A program made the position numbers and the translations under genes. A stretch of DNA of 64,000 bases from Microvelia longipes (taxonomy: Eukaryota > Arthropoda > Insecta > Hemiptera > Veliidae): contig JACMZG010001908.1 of assembly GCA_018340805.1 (NCBI GenBank), positions 19,069,879 to 19,133,878 of the forward strand. Direction: 5' to 3'. A model generated the notes under the pieces. That model did no database searches, had not been told where the DNA came from, and worked only from the letters and a program-made list of their open reading frames with translations. This document shows, in pieces, positions 35,560 to 46,752 of this stretch. Within the stretch, counting starts at the first letter, position 1; the number at the start of each line of letters is the position of its first letter.

Positions 35560-35970
35560 TTTAACACTACTGACTATCAAAGATAATCCGGCGTGAAACG
35601 GTTATTATTATATTATATAATATATCTTGGAAAGCCAAGATGTTAGTGTTGAAAATGCACCTGTAAGCCGATGCCCGTATGCGTAAGATAAGTTGACGGC
35701 ATGTCTCAGATCTGGCAGCTATTATTTGGGATTAAAAATAAGTCCGACACTAATCAGAATATTGGGATTTTTATTTAATTAATAATAGTCTAATAATTTT
35801 GATTATTAGACTATTATAAGATTGATAAAAAAGGCGAATGATGGTGGCGAATGATTTCGCCACCCTTAGCTTTACTTTGAGCATAGTAGATGTGAACCAT
35901 TCGAGGTGGTTCCCGCAGGGCGAATACCCTGAAGGGACATTATTATATTATATAATAGTCTAATAAATAA
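35560..35970. repeat. Unclassified repeat-like segment with strong hairpin
   Basis: The words ATTATTATATTATATAATA occur at both edges (about 35605 and 35940). A perfect 16-bp stem (ATAATAGTCTAATAAT / ATTATTAGACTATTAT) lies at 35782-35817. The left arm word TAATAGTCTAATAA recurs at about 35952. A second hairpin GGCGAATGATTTCGCC lies at about 35853-35868. GC content is higher than nearby. It may be a decayed mobile element, but its class is not clear. Confidence 0.45.
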
Positions 35971-36783
35971 AATAAAATATTTAGCTCAAATACCACAAGC
36001 TTCGTACTGCAAAATACATGTCCCTAAATTTTAGAGCAAAATTAGAACAACAAAGAACATTAAAGAAAATGTATTATCTTTCTTCATTGTATTAGGAAAT
36101 TGTTCTGGACGATAAAACAACAGTATTCTATTTTCTCGGGAGACTCAAATTTCAAAGAGAGGAAAAATCAGATAACGTATTTGCCTTCAGATGAATTCCA
36201 GTTTGTATATTTTTCCTTTATTATTCGTTTGGTGACTAAATATGTGGGACATTTTTTACCTTTATCTATTTTATATTTTGTATACATATGTGTATATTAG
36301 TTTCTAACTAAGAATAATGCGAATAAGAAATTTTTAAATAATTATAGTTTTAAAAAAAATATATTTTATTACACAGACCTGTATAGCAAGTATAATTTAC
36401 TACGATTTTGGTTCGTTTAGTTGGAATTTACAAATAAAATAATTCAACTATTTAAAAACTAATATTACTGTAATACTCATTTCGATAAGACTTATTTACG
36501 GGAAGCAAATACCTACATTTTCTACTGTTTTCTCCTTTTGGTTGGCAATATATATTTATAATTAGTGTCAATAGTTCCTTTTTTTCTTTGAATTTAGGGA
36601 AACTTAATTTATTTTTTACTTCTAATTTATTAATAACGAGCAAACTATTTATTAATGTTTCTATTGCAAACTTAACCTAATAAGTAACAAATATTAAGCT
36701 TAAGAACTTGCGAAAAATGTTTGTTTTTATAAAATGTTTTGAAAACAACCTTAAAAGTTATTTCTAAACTAAATAAATTTAAA
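35971..36783. other. Unassigned AT-rich DNA
   Basis: Open frames at 36100-36300 and 36452-36643 have no recognised domain. Nothing else seen. Confidence 0.5.
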
Positions 36784-37787
36784 AAATGGGGTTCAGAGTA
36801 CCTCTGAACTTTTCCTCATTGCATCGGATTCGCTACACTCATCCTCCAAGCTTCAGAATCGCTTCGCTCGTTTTCAGAATATATAAGTCGTTAATTTTAT
36901 ACTGCAAAACGCTTCGGACTCGCTACGTGCGTCCTCATATGGTAAATAAATTCGTTTCATTCTACTTTTATTATCCTATAAAAATTATGGATATATACAA
37001 AGAAAACTTAGTGTCCTCGTTATAGGTAAATACTTAAACCAAATTTTAACTCAAATAGATTATTTTCGAATTTTTACAAATTTTTAAAAAACGTTTACAA
37101 ATCATTCGATAAAAATGGAACTGATACTGAGATGAAACTTGGTACATATGTTAGTCTTATACATACCTACATACGTGTCAAATCTTATTTTTACGCGTTT
37201 TATGATTTTTCGAAATTTTTGCCAAGTAATTTTTGCGGGTTAATAAAACGTCATAAAAATAATTTTCCGAATAGCACAACTACAGCAGTACAAAGTTTCT
37301 GTACAACTACTCAGTATTAAAGGAACGAAGAAAAGAGTCTCTCAAAATAGCAATAATTTATTCAAAGCGCTTTCAACCTAACATGAGGCCATCATCAGTG
37401 CCAGATATAATAGAAAACTAATGATGGCCTCATGTTAGGTTGAAAGCGCTTTGAATAAATTATAGTTTTGTGGAGAGACTCTTTTCTTCGTTCCTTTCAT
37501 TATGAACAACTCCACTAGTGCTCATTCAAAATCATCTACTCAGTAGTTACAACTACTGATTTTTGTACAAAGTTTCAACACTCTAGAATAAATTCACTGG
37601 GAGCTACGATGATAACAGACACACGCACACACACACATACAGACAAACAACTTTGCGAAAACCAACTAGGACGCCTTAAAAACGCCTAAAACGGATAATT
37701 CCAGTGACATCCCGATTTCGGTTTTTTGCAAACACAATACCTTTCCTACATACCTACGGTATAAATAAAGAAAAGTAAAAATAATGC
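36784..37787 (-). repeat. Family A element, long copy split by a fold-back insertion
   Basis: On the minus strand: end ATTTTTACTTTTC at 37787, head to about 37600, and body interrupted at 37317-37535 by a fold-back element. The body resumes to about 36960, followed by GGACTCGC-type modules (about 36910, 36865, 36835) and the AGAGGTACTCTGAACCCC end. The place where the 5S-like segment should be (about 36960) shows only TTCTACTTTTATTATCC, so that segment has been deleted. Small open frames across it are not genes. Confidence 0.78.
37307..37545. mobile_element. Penelope-like fold-back element 1 with 10-bp duplication
   Basis: CTACTCAGTA occurs at 37307-37316 and 37536-37545 and brackets a 219-base insert. 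Most of it (37319-37497) is a near-perfect palindrome with arms of about 80 bases (AAAGGAACGAAGAAAAGAG / CTCTTTTCTTCGTTCCTTT), and the right side alone has a further 38 unpaired bases. Each arm holds, reading outward, CTRATGA, a stem GGCC..GGTT, then GAAAGC: minus strand 37398 to 37371 (intact CTGATGA) and plus strand 37418-37445 (CTAATGA). Inverted repeats with a one-sided extension of roughly 35 bases, variable target duplications and hammerhead-like cores are known traits of Penelope-like element pseudo-LTRs. The assignment is inference, because no reverse transcriptase is present. Confidence 0.7.
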
Positions 37788-38357
37788 ATAATTAAGTCAT
37801 TACTCTTATACTTACTTAGACTAACAAATATACACAAAGTGTGGTTATTATTAACATCACTCCTTTGTCTCTTTTTTCCATTTGTTGTTTGCATTTAATT
37901 TCAACTTTTTTTATAATTTTTTTTGTATAAATATTTCAAGCTTATTATCTTTGTTACGATTACCATTATGCTAAATACGGTCCCATGCTTGTTAAAAGCA
38001 GTTTTTTTTTATTTTTCTTGCTTCTTTATTAATTTAATTAACATTCATTAATATTAATTATTATTTACATTTCATCGTAACTGGAGTAATTTAATTAGTT
38101 TTACCATTAAATATGAATGAGACTTATTTATTCTTTATTTGCATTATAAACAGCCATTAGGATAATTAATGAAAACTGATAAATGGTTTCACTGACTTTT
38201 TTGTAAATTCTTTCATGTTAATATGACTGAAATATTTAGTTGATTTATATTTTTGTTTGTTTTACTTCTTTAATAAATTTGCTCTCCTCTCTCATGAAAA
38301 AAACCCAGTAAAAGCATAAATTGTGCGTATAATTGTTTTGCATCCTCGTTTCAGCAT
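37788..38357. other. Unassigned AT-rich DNA
   Basis: No gene or repeat family recognised between the family A copy and the retrotransposon relics. Confidence 0.5.
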
Positions 38358-38479
38358 CTACAAAACGTAAAGATCGAAGCAATGTTGGAGCCTCGATGTA
38401 TGATGTATGGATACATACATCCATGTATGAATGTGGCCTGTATTTATTTTGAAATAAACTACGCAGAAATTTTTCTGCG

Positions 38480-38909
38480 TAGTCAACTTAACTACGTATA
38501 GGTTTTTTCTTATGACTCCCGAACAAAGAAATGTTTTATTCTTATATTTTTGTTCTTTTATGATATTCCGGGTTTTGAGCCAACTTTGTTGTTGCTTCGT
38601 TATCCACAATCAGTTCTGGTTATTGAAGCTGGTTATATTGGTATTGAAGCTTACAATCTCTTCAGCCAAATTAATTCGCTGCTACAATTTTGGCTTCAGT
38701 CTTAGATATAGCAACACTCGACGGTAGCTGACTCATCCATGATATAATACCACCAGAGTATAAGCACACTATACCAGATGTTGATCTCGCAGTATGCGTG
38801 TCTCCCCCATGATCTGAGTCGCTATATCCAATCAAATATTTTTTCCCAGTAAAAGAATATTCAATTTTGACATCCTTTGTTCTAAAGAGTTTTTTGACAG
38901 CTTATTTAT
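38480..38909 (-). pseudogene. Ty1/copia retrotransposon RNase H relic, C-terminal side
   Basis: On the minus strand a frame from about 38904 to a stop at 38671 contains YLIGYSDSDHGGD, ARSTSGIVCL, IISWMSQ and ISKTEAK. These are the hallmark words of the copia-type RNase H domain. After a frameshift the same domain continues with ELIVDNEATT and NPEYHKRTK, and after another with HFFVRE. At least two frame breaks and one stop show it is dead. Its other part lies beyond a LINE insertion at 38910-39672. No LTRs were found. Confidence 0.85.
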
Positions 38910-39304
38910 TATTTATTTATTTATTTATTTAATGTGGTGCTTAATTAGACGTTATTAGCTCCACGCAACAACTATGATTAACATTGGTAAAACAAGGAAA
39001 ACAACATAAAGTTAAAGATTTTTTTTGGGACAGTTTTTGATGGGCATCATAAGACAAATATTTAAGTTTGATTTTTTTATAATATTCCTTTATTTTAAAT
39101 AAATTTTAAGTACAAAATAACTGACTCTATTATTAACTGACTAAATTATTGACAATTTAAACATTCTTATGAAACATGCAAGTTTTGCTGTTTCATTAGT
39201 TTAATAATTAATTAATTAATATTAAATTTGAAGGGGGTTAAATTAACAATAAAACAAGAGAATGGGTGTTTCAAATAAAAACAGGGATAAGTGAAAAGCA
39301 AAAA

Positions 39305-39350
39305 AAAATATAATAATAATAATAGTAATAATAATAATAATAATAACACA
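39305..39350. repeat. (AAT)n microsatellite inside the LINE 3' region
   Basis: About 40 bases of AAT/ATA trinucleotide repeat with two AGT interruptions, within the noncoding end of the LINE. Confidence 0.85.
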
Positions 39351-39451
39351 ATAACACTCTTCACGACATTCAAAAGGCTGCTATTCATAACACCTGTAAT
39401 ACCGTCAGAAAATTTTTAAATCAATAAATACCTTAAATTAGCCTTCGTACC

Positions 39452-39670
39452 TTAAATTATAGGTTTGGCAGAATAAAGTTTGTTATTACTTAGAGAATCC
39501 CATATATGTTGCCACCCTTTATTTAGTTTAAGTCTTAGGGTTGCTTTAACGTCATTTACTGTCACCAAAGTTTCCGAAAGTTGTCCATTGGAAATAGCAG
39601 ATTTTGCCAGCTTGTCAACTGTTTCGTTCCCCGGGATCCCAAAGTGGCCGGGTACGGGTACGGGGGTTGT
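39452..39670 (-). pseudogene. LINE RNase H domain fragment
   Basis: The minus-strand frame contains GHFGIPGNETVDKLA, the conserved end of the RNase H domain of non-LTR retrotransposons, followed by about 45 residues with WQHIWDSLSNNK before a TAA stop at 39452-39454. The frame is open but the element is cut off at its 5' side, so no reverse transcriptase or endonuclease remains. The 81-codon plus-strand frame at 39480-39725 is the shadow of this fragment. Confidence 0.85.
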
Positions 39671-39672
39671 TT

Positions 39673-39760
39673 ACAGCTTATTTATCTTTCTAGGTATTAA
39701 CAGCATACTTATTGATAAAAGCTAAAATAATGTACTAAAAACCGGCTTTTCTTAAAAATA
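39673..39760 (-). pseudogene. Ty1/copia relic, upstream part beyond the LINE
   Basis: Continuing the minus-strand copia frame upstream of the LINE, the codons give KYAVNT, a stop, KDK, a stop, then AV, joining to VKKLF at 38904. This matches the short region before RNase H in copia elements (a Lys-Asp-His-Trp..Ala-Val-Lys pattern). It confirms that the LINE split a copia copy. Similarity is lost beyond about 39760. Confidence 0.6.
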
Positions 39761-40239
39761 AAAAATAACTAGCTGAATAAAACACCAAAGTCCAACTGTT
39801 ATAATCCCCATAGTGATAATTTTAAAAAGGGTTTTCGCAAAATTTAATCAGGACATGTCGCTTATGTTTTTTTCAATTTTACTAAATTGATTGATCATGG
39901 TCTCGAATTTCATTTATTTACTTATTTATTTCTCACCATACAACAAAATTACAAAAGTATAAGTAGAAGTTAATTATAAAAAATATAAGTAAATTAAACT
40001 GAGAAAAGGCAGGTGCACCCCTATTTGAGCGGATGTTCGTGTTCAGGGGTGATCGTGTAGGGCCAAACAATTTTTAATTTAATATTGATATGACAAGTAA
40101 GGTAAAATACAAAATTTGCTGCTTCAAGCAAAATCAAGATTATGAGATTTTAAAAATGGTAAAAGAAATTATAATTAGAGATAAAGCACTAAGACAAGAA
40201 CATAGAACAACTCAGACACAGAGACACAGTTACAAACTT
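39761..40239. other. Unassigned DNA, possible decayed LINE end
   Basis: At about 39912-39960 TTTATTTACTTATTTATTTC is followed by CTCACCATACAACAAAATTA, a layout like the (TTTA)n end of the LINE at 38910, in the same orientation. No coding part follows, so this is only suggestive. Confidence 0.35.
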
Positions 40240-40436
<197 letters not shown>

Positions 40437-40552
40437 ACACATAAACATACACACACACACACAGATATGTGTGTGTATTTATTTATATACACATACTTTT
40501 AAATTTGATTGTAAATTTCATTATAATTGTATTTCATTATTCTTTTATATAT

Positions 40553-40786
40553 TACGGATTATCTTTGTACTAAGTTTCAACTCTGTAGCATGAACAAACT
40601 TGGAGCTGTGTTGATAACAGACAAATCCATATATTGATAGAGAACTTGGTAAAATTGGTAAAAACCACTCAGAAGGTCCTATAACACTTGAAACGGATGA
40701 TGTAGTTGAAATCCTAGATTGGGATTAATCCTAACACATTAATTTCCTATATAACTACCGCAAACATAAGGAAAAGAAAAAAAATT
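40553..40786 (-). repeat. Family A element, head plus start of body
   Basis: Reverse order: ACTAAGTTTCAACTCTGTAG, AGCTGTGTTGATAACAGAC, AACCACTCAGAAGGTCC, ACTTGAAACGGATGATG, and CATAAGGAAAAG. The TG-rich stretch is shortened. Confidence 0.7.
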
Positions 40787-41219
40787 ATAAAAATACATTT
40801 GTATTATTTTTATATCCCAAGTTGGCGTGTTAGATCTAACCTACTATTCTGTAATTCCCTGTATTATTTATATACATGTAGTATTTATTTAGCTAAATAA
40901 CCTGCAAATGTGAGAGCTTTATTACAAGTTATAAAGTGTGTTTATTGGCTTAGTTTTCCCGTTGATATTCCTTCATGTTTTTTCCAGGAAATTGCTTGAC
41001 GAAATACTTCTCTTTTTTCATGTTTTTGTTTTTAGAGAGATAAGTTACGTTTTAAATTTGCGTGTATAATAATACATGTATTTTCTATTGTTAATATCTT
41101 TACTACGTTAGCGTCATGTTCAGTAACTTACTTATATTTCGTCTTATCTAACTCAGCTCTTCATGTATTCACGCAGACTAGATGACTTTAACAATAATGA
41201 TGACTTAATTGTTTAAAAG
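40787..41219. other. Unassigned AT-rich DNA
   Basis: No gene or repeat recognised. Confidence 0.5.
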
Positions 41220-41300
41220 CTAAAACAACGCTCAGGGATGAGCGTAGCGAAGCAAATGTGATAAAAAAAATCTGAGGTACTCCATGCCCGATTTTTCTAA
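41220..41300 (+). repeat. Family A element, tail fragment only
   Basis: GGGATGAGCGTAGCGAAGC, then ATGTGATAAAAAAAATCTG, AGGTACTCCATGCCCGATTTTT. This is the module-plus-end part without head, body or 5S-like segment, one of only two tail-only pieces in the window. Confidence 0.65.
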
Positions 41301-42990
41301 TTAAATTTAATAATCCTACATTTTTTCAATGTTCAAAAATAATGAAAAAAATGTGATTGAATCGATGTGAAAATGAAAAATTCATTGTAAAATTTCCTCC
41401 ATTCATTATTTTATTTAATATTAATTAATTTTTACTTTTGTGGAGTACGTAGGAGTTTACATTTTAATTGAGGTCACAAATCTAATCTTATCGATGCGAA
41501 GGTTTTTTCTTGTTGAAAGGGTTGATGGCTATTTTAAGTATTAATTATTTCCTTCTCGTTTTATATGCCTCGATTCATTCTATATTTATATCATAATAAT
41601 GGGCCCATCAGTTTTACTTGCCTTTATGTAAATCTACAGCCTTAATAAATATTATTTTCAACTTTTCCCTGCACCATTTTAAATTATAAATATCTATCTG
41701 TTATTAATTTATAAATTAATATGTGCATATCGATCCAGACCTTTTTTGGCGAATTTTAGTTGAGAAATATTATTTATTTGATTCCCTAAGTTGTGAATTT
41801 TTTTAAAAAGGATACAAAGAAGTAGCTCGCACAGCAGGGCCTAAAGTTTAGGTGAATGTCACAAATCCGTTTCAGAGGGTCCTGGTCACAAAAGGGTTTG
41901 AGATGTTTCGATAGGGAAAAGGTCCTTATATGTTTTTGGGGTGCTTAATTGAAAGAAATCATTAAGGAGAAGCAAAGATTATTCTAAGTGACCAATAAGT
42001 CCATCAAATCTTGGTAAATAACAGAAAATTCTAAAATACGGTCGGTGAACTTTAAATTTAAAAAAGGTGCTGTTTTAGTTGTTTTTCGGATGCTGAGTCG
42101 AATAAAAGCGGTCCGAAATCAATACGAGCACTCAAAGTTCTTAAAGCCAATATCGACATATTTACATTGAATAAGTTTAAAAAACAATCCTGTCGCCCAA
42201 GTCGAAAATTTCCTTTGAAATGCGTTGCTTTTTTTGCAAAGCAATTCATTTTTTTATGACCAGAGATGCAGCTTTACTACTTTTTACGTTTTACTTAATT
42301 TTTGTTTGTGTAATAAGCTAAAACATTTGAAAATTAGCAGAAACTGAGCTTTAAACAAGTCAAAATAATGCTGTATAGTGTTGATTTTTCAAATGTTGAC
42401 CATAGATTGGATACGCCTATTTTCTTTGCGAAATCTGGAGAAAATCTTAACAATTAGTAATGTTACTGCTTAGGTTATAAGGCCTAAACTTAAAGCAGGA
42501 TATTTAGTTTTTAAGAAAAGAAGCACGCATTTTAAAAAAAAAGTCGCCTAGTTGCGGGTCTTAGCGCCAGAATTATTTATTTACATCCAATTTATTACAT
42601 ATTTTCATATGTATTTATTTATTAACAATATCATATGATTGGTGTCATGCAAAGTCGAATATGATTGCATTTCATAAGTTATTGAAATGTTTGGTCTATT
42701 TATAGTTAGCATTCAATCTAATGGGTTGTATGGCATTATTTATTTATTGATAATTTTATGTTATATCTGGCATCATAAGTTAATACAAATTATATTATCT
42801 TCTTAACTTTGAAATGTCTTAGGCTATGGAACCCTTGCCTTTAAAATTCCCTTAATCTCTCTATTTGTCACAGAGACACTATATATTTTGAACACATTTG
42901 CTCTTCATATTATTCTAATAAGTCCAGCGTCTTCCAATTTGTGTGCTTTTGCTTATAAGCTTTTAGCTTTTTCTTTTCATTAAGAATCAC
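41301..42990. other. Unassigned DNA
   Basis: The part at 41820-42260 is less AT-rich and holds a 63-codon minus-strand frame, but no domain is recognised and there are stops on all sides. The rest is AT-rich. Confidence 0.45.
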
Positions 42991-43168
42991 TATAATATGA
43001 CACACGGCTAAAATCAGTTGATAGTGTGGGAAAATAATGCGAGGGAGCCAATAAGGTTAGTCCTGGATATTAAACTACACCGTCAATTTCAAATCTCGCC
43101 AACCTTATTGGTTCCTCAACACAATTTTCCCGCGATGTCAACTGATTTTAGCCGTGTGTCGTATTATA
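42991..43168. mobile_element. MITE family C, copy 2 (178 bp)
   Basis: The ends are inverted: TATAATATGACACACGGC on the left and GCCGTGTGTCGTATTATA on the right. They continue through GGCTAAAATCAGTTGA, GTGGGAAAATAATGCG and AGGGAGCCAATAAGGTT, so almost the whole element folds on itself. It is the compact form of the copy at 33568-33826 and better preserved. The 60-codon frame at 43018-43200 reads through it and is not a gene. Confidence 0.85.
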
Positions 43169-45063
43169 ACGCATTGCTAGATGCATTCTGCGTATTTTAG
43201 CATGACATACTACGTTGAATGCGATTCTAGTGAAAATTTACCGTAGTCTGAGGAGTACAGTGAATCAGTGAATGAGAAATCACCCTTAATAAGGCCACGG
43301 AGTGAGACACAAGTCGCGTTAACTAATTTAATCATTCATGGCCAATTAAAAATACATTTTTAGAATCAGGAATCTAACAGTTTGTCTTTTAAAAGCACTT
43401 TAGCTCACGGGGTGTAACTCCGTAGTTACTCAAGACCGTGTTAAGTTACATGGTAACTTAAAAGAAGCAAACTACACTGAGCTTAAAGAAGTAAGACTCC
43501 GTGTTACTTCTGTGGGACTTAATTTGCCGTAGCTCCTCTTTTACAAAATTGGCAAAAACTTAGAGACTTCACTTGTTTCTATCATCTCTTTGTTACGTTG
43601 CTTATGTTGTGATAACAATAATGTAACCTTTTTTCCCAACAAGCTCAAACCCTGTCATACTTTTCTACTTTCCTCTTCCCTTTTACTAAACACAGACCCA
43701 TTTAATTCCAACCAACCGGTGGATTCTCAAATGAATAAAAAGACAAGCTGTTAGGGAAATCTATCTCTCCTCTTCTGTCATCTCTGCACCCTCATAAGCT
43801 TTTTTTCTTCATGAAAAATTGCTAATAAATACCTTTTATTACCGAAAATGAATATTTTGCATTTTGTGCCGAATGCTTTCCCTTTAGTGGAAGTACACAT
43901 CTGGAAACTTTTATAGCCTTAGATATATCTAAGATCTTGTTTGGCTTTACTTCCACTAAATATGCACATCATTTAAACAATAAGATCTAAAACTTAAGAA
44001 AAAAACCTCATTCTTCAACATTTCATCATTTCTCAACTTTTAATTTGTGTATCATTTGTCATATTTATTTTGTGATCTTTATTCGTGTAATAACTTAATT
44101 GAGTGTAATTATGTTTTTGTTGTTTGTAGATTTTTTAATAACTTGAAAATGTCTGTGTGTGATTAAGAGATAAATGTTGTTAAAATATAAGATTTAAATT
44201 TTCATTTTTGTCTCTTAAGCGCCATAACGCATAACTTGACTTAAATTGTATGTTTTACAGCCATATCTACTCACAAGTAGTATTATTATTTTTGGAAAAT
44301 TACTTATTATAATGATATTGATATAAATTGGATATTGATAAAAATTAACAACCGTTGCCTCTTGAACTCTAGACACCTTATTTTTTTGTTAGTTATTACT
44401 TTATAATAAAAATTGGTTATAAAATCACATCAATACTTATACTTTCACTTTTTTCTGTAATCTGTATTATTATTTTTTCTTGTTTTCATATTTTCTTTTT
44501 AAGGAAAAAATATCGGAAGATACGATATGAAGGAGAAATAGAATATCATGTTTTATTATTATTTCCTTGAAAATTGAGCTTTAAAAAAGATCAGATTCTC
44601 GTGTTATAAAATTGAAGATATATGAGGCTTATTTATATCTAGGCTTCTCTTAAATAAAACTTCCTATACGACCAAAGAGATTGGAAAGTTATGAGATAGT
44701 AATAAAATTCTTGGGGTTTGATGATTATAATTCTTGACATGAAAGTTGCAGATGGTTTAGAAAAAGGTTATTGGATTTTTCTAGTAGAGTTTTTAATTAT
44801 TAATCAGCTTTCTACTTAATATTTCACCAGCGCTGTTGGAGAGATAAGCCAATACATTTTAGCTCTGAGCAGAAATACCTGTCATTCAATAACTGGTCCA
44901 TTTACTGATCGACGTTGTCTTATATGAGGCTGTGGGAGGAGGAAGAGAAAATTCCTTTTTACAAGATTCCTACTTCTTGGGTTATAGCTCTGGCAAAAAA
45001 TACTCAAAATTGACTGGTTAAGTCAAATAGACAAAAGATATTTAGCTTTAACTATTTTTCAAT
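43169..45063. other. Unassigned DNA
   Basis: At about 43280-43540 GC content is higher and short words such as CTCCGTAGTTACT / AGTAAGACTCCGTGTTACT recur, but no frame is long. An inverted pair TAGTGGAAGTA / TACTTCCACTA lies at about 43896 and 43948. No gene recognised. Confidence 0.45.
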
Positions 45064-45464
45064 TTTTACTTTTCCTCATTTATACCGTAGTTATATTGGA
45101 AAAGTATTGCTTTTGCATTGAAAATCTAAAACCGAGATTTCACCTTAATATCAGTGTTAGGTGCATATAAGACCTTTTAAATGATTTTTACTAAGTTGTA
45201 TGTCTGTGAGTGTGTGTGTGTCTGTTTGTTGCTCCCAATAAGGCAAATATATCAATATTCTATGTTATAGATTATAAAAATTAAGCAGCATCTAGCGAGG
45301 TCAGTGCCTGTTTGGGTGACCGCTGGGAATAAAACGATATAACAGAAAGTAAATGTGTTTACTGTCTGATTACGAGCAATGTAGTGATTTTCATATCCTA
45401 AGAACGAGCGAAGCGAGTCCAAAATAGTTAGGAAATGTTTCGAGGTACCCCATACCCGATATCT
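45064..45464 (+). repeat. Family A element, compact complete copy (about 400 bp)
   Basis: All parts except the body are present and in order. The head (TTTTTACTTTTCCTCATTTA) is followed by GAGATTTCACC and TGTGTGTGTGTCTGTTTG, and directly after a short AT stretch by the 5S-like segment (45280-45331). Then come AGTAAATGTGTTTACTG, ACGAGCGAAGCGAGTCC (45404) and TTTCGAGGTACCCCATACCCG at the end. The body of some 400 bases found at 9.0-9.9 kb is missing, so this is an internal-deletion derivative. It is the clearest guide to the borders of the family. Confidence 0.82.
45280..45331 (+). pseudogene. 5S rRNA-like segment inside family A
   Basis: ATTAAGCAGCATCTAGCGAG, GTCAGTGCCTGTTTGGGTG, ACCGCTGGGAAT follow the order and spacing of box A, intermediate element and box C of animal 5S rRNA genes. 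The match is the best of the four in the window. The flanking 5S sequence is missing, so it is not a functional rRNA gene. Confidence 0.8.
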
Positions 45465-45974
45465 TACATAATGTGGTAATTAATGAGTAAGCATGAGTTA
45501 TTTATTGATGTTAAGACTCTTACAGGTTATTTTAGGACGAATCATTATTTATTACTCTTTTACTGATAGATATTTAAATATTTTCGCTTTTCCTTGAAGC
45601 CTATTAAGTGTTTATAATACATGTATTATAAGTGTGTATTATAAGTATAAGTTTGTGTTGCGTAGGAGCTAATTAGCTTTTAGATGGCTTGGTGTAACAT
45701 GATGATGTTATTAACATTAACTGTTTATTAGTAGGAAATAAAGCTCCTTATGTTCTCATCTATATTGTGGTTAGGATGACGGTTATTTCAATAGATTATA
45801 TTGTTGATAAGTTGACGTAATTTAACTGTTACAATTTACTGTTAATAAATGTGTATTAACAAGTATACAAAACTCAGTAGTATTAAATGATAAATTTGTA
45901 GCTTGCCAAGCATAAAGGCGATAAGAAAGCACCGCTTATCTCTAGTTAATAAGTTTTAAGAATTTTAAGTGGAG

Positions 45975-46092
45975 GCATAGTGAGTTTAGGCGACTTGTTG
46001 ATTTTGACATAACGAAACAGAGTGAGACATAACATTATGTCGAGTCATCAATGATGACGAATGTCGATTGATGGAACAGTTTCCAAGTATAC
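45975..46092 (+). repeat. Solo arm of the 7.9-kb fold-back family
   Basis: AACGAAACAGAGTGAGAC, ATAACATTATGTCGAGTCATC, ATGATGACGAATGTCGA, and TGATGGAACAGTTTCCAAG match, in reverse complement, the left arm of the fold-back at 7921-8221. No matching opposite arm is found nearby, so it is half of a former palindrome or a precursor. Confidence 0.65.
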
Positions 46093-46752
46093 CATAGTAT
46101 ATTGCTTGATTCATTTCCTAGGTCTTGCAATTTTATCATGTCAACTATTCATGTTTCATGTTTTGTAACATGCATACTCTATAGTATCAAATGATTATTG
46201 ATCGAACCATAAACTATGGAAAATCTGCAAACCTGAATACCTGTTGTTAAACATATCAACTGATTTTGTTAATTTTAGATATTTTTGCTATCGTACTTGT
46301 CGATATTGTATCGACAGTAATTAATTCTTCGGCAACTTTTCTTACTATTAAAATATTCAAAGGGTGATATAATAACGTGCCTATTCAGCAATACAGTGTT
46401 TAAATTTTAGTTACCTAGTTTCTAATAAATATTTTAAACCGATTTGGTATTGTAGGGAAAGTATGGATTAATTGTTTCCTTGTAAAGTAGAGTACTGTAA
46501 TCTCGATTTGTGTATACATAAGTTAAATACATTTGTGTGAACTGTCTTTATTTGTTTGCCTTTAAATATTATATGCTTTGACGTTGGCGAATCATCACCA
46601 CTTTTGGTTATTCCCGTAGATGTATATCTTAATCCGCCGTTAGACTCTAAACTGTTATTTTTATTGAATTGTATCACAACTAATTAATTTATAATAAAAT
46701 AGAATGATCAAGACGTTGAGCTGTATCCCTTTTAACTTATTTTTATTGTTTA
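46093..46752. other. Unassigned AT-rich DNA
   Basis: A 69-codon minus-strand frame at 46468-46677 shows no known domain. No repeats recognised. Confidence 0.45.

Larger units (their letters stand above)
38910..39672 (-). mobile_element. 5'-truncated LINE inserted in the copia relic
   Basis: The 13-mer ACAGCTTATTTAT occurs at 38897-38909 and again at 39673-39685, bracketing 763 bases. Read on the minus strand the insert begins inside an RNase H domain and ends in a (TAAA)n tail against the left duplication. This is the pattern of target-primed reverse transcription with 5' truncation. A LINE with RNase H and a simple-repeat tail suggests the I or a related superfamily. The minus-strand 3' part after the stop codon is noncoding. 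Confidence 0.8.

Noticed and set aside
38512..38727. 71-codon plus-strand frame and the overlapping 83-codon minus frame
   Set aside because: The plus frame is antisense to the copia relic. The minus frame is one of its shifted frames and not an independent gene.
39480..39725. 81-codon plus-strand frame
   Set aside because: It is the shadow of the LINE RNase H fragment on the minus strand.
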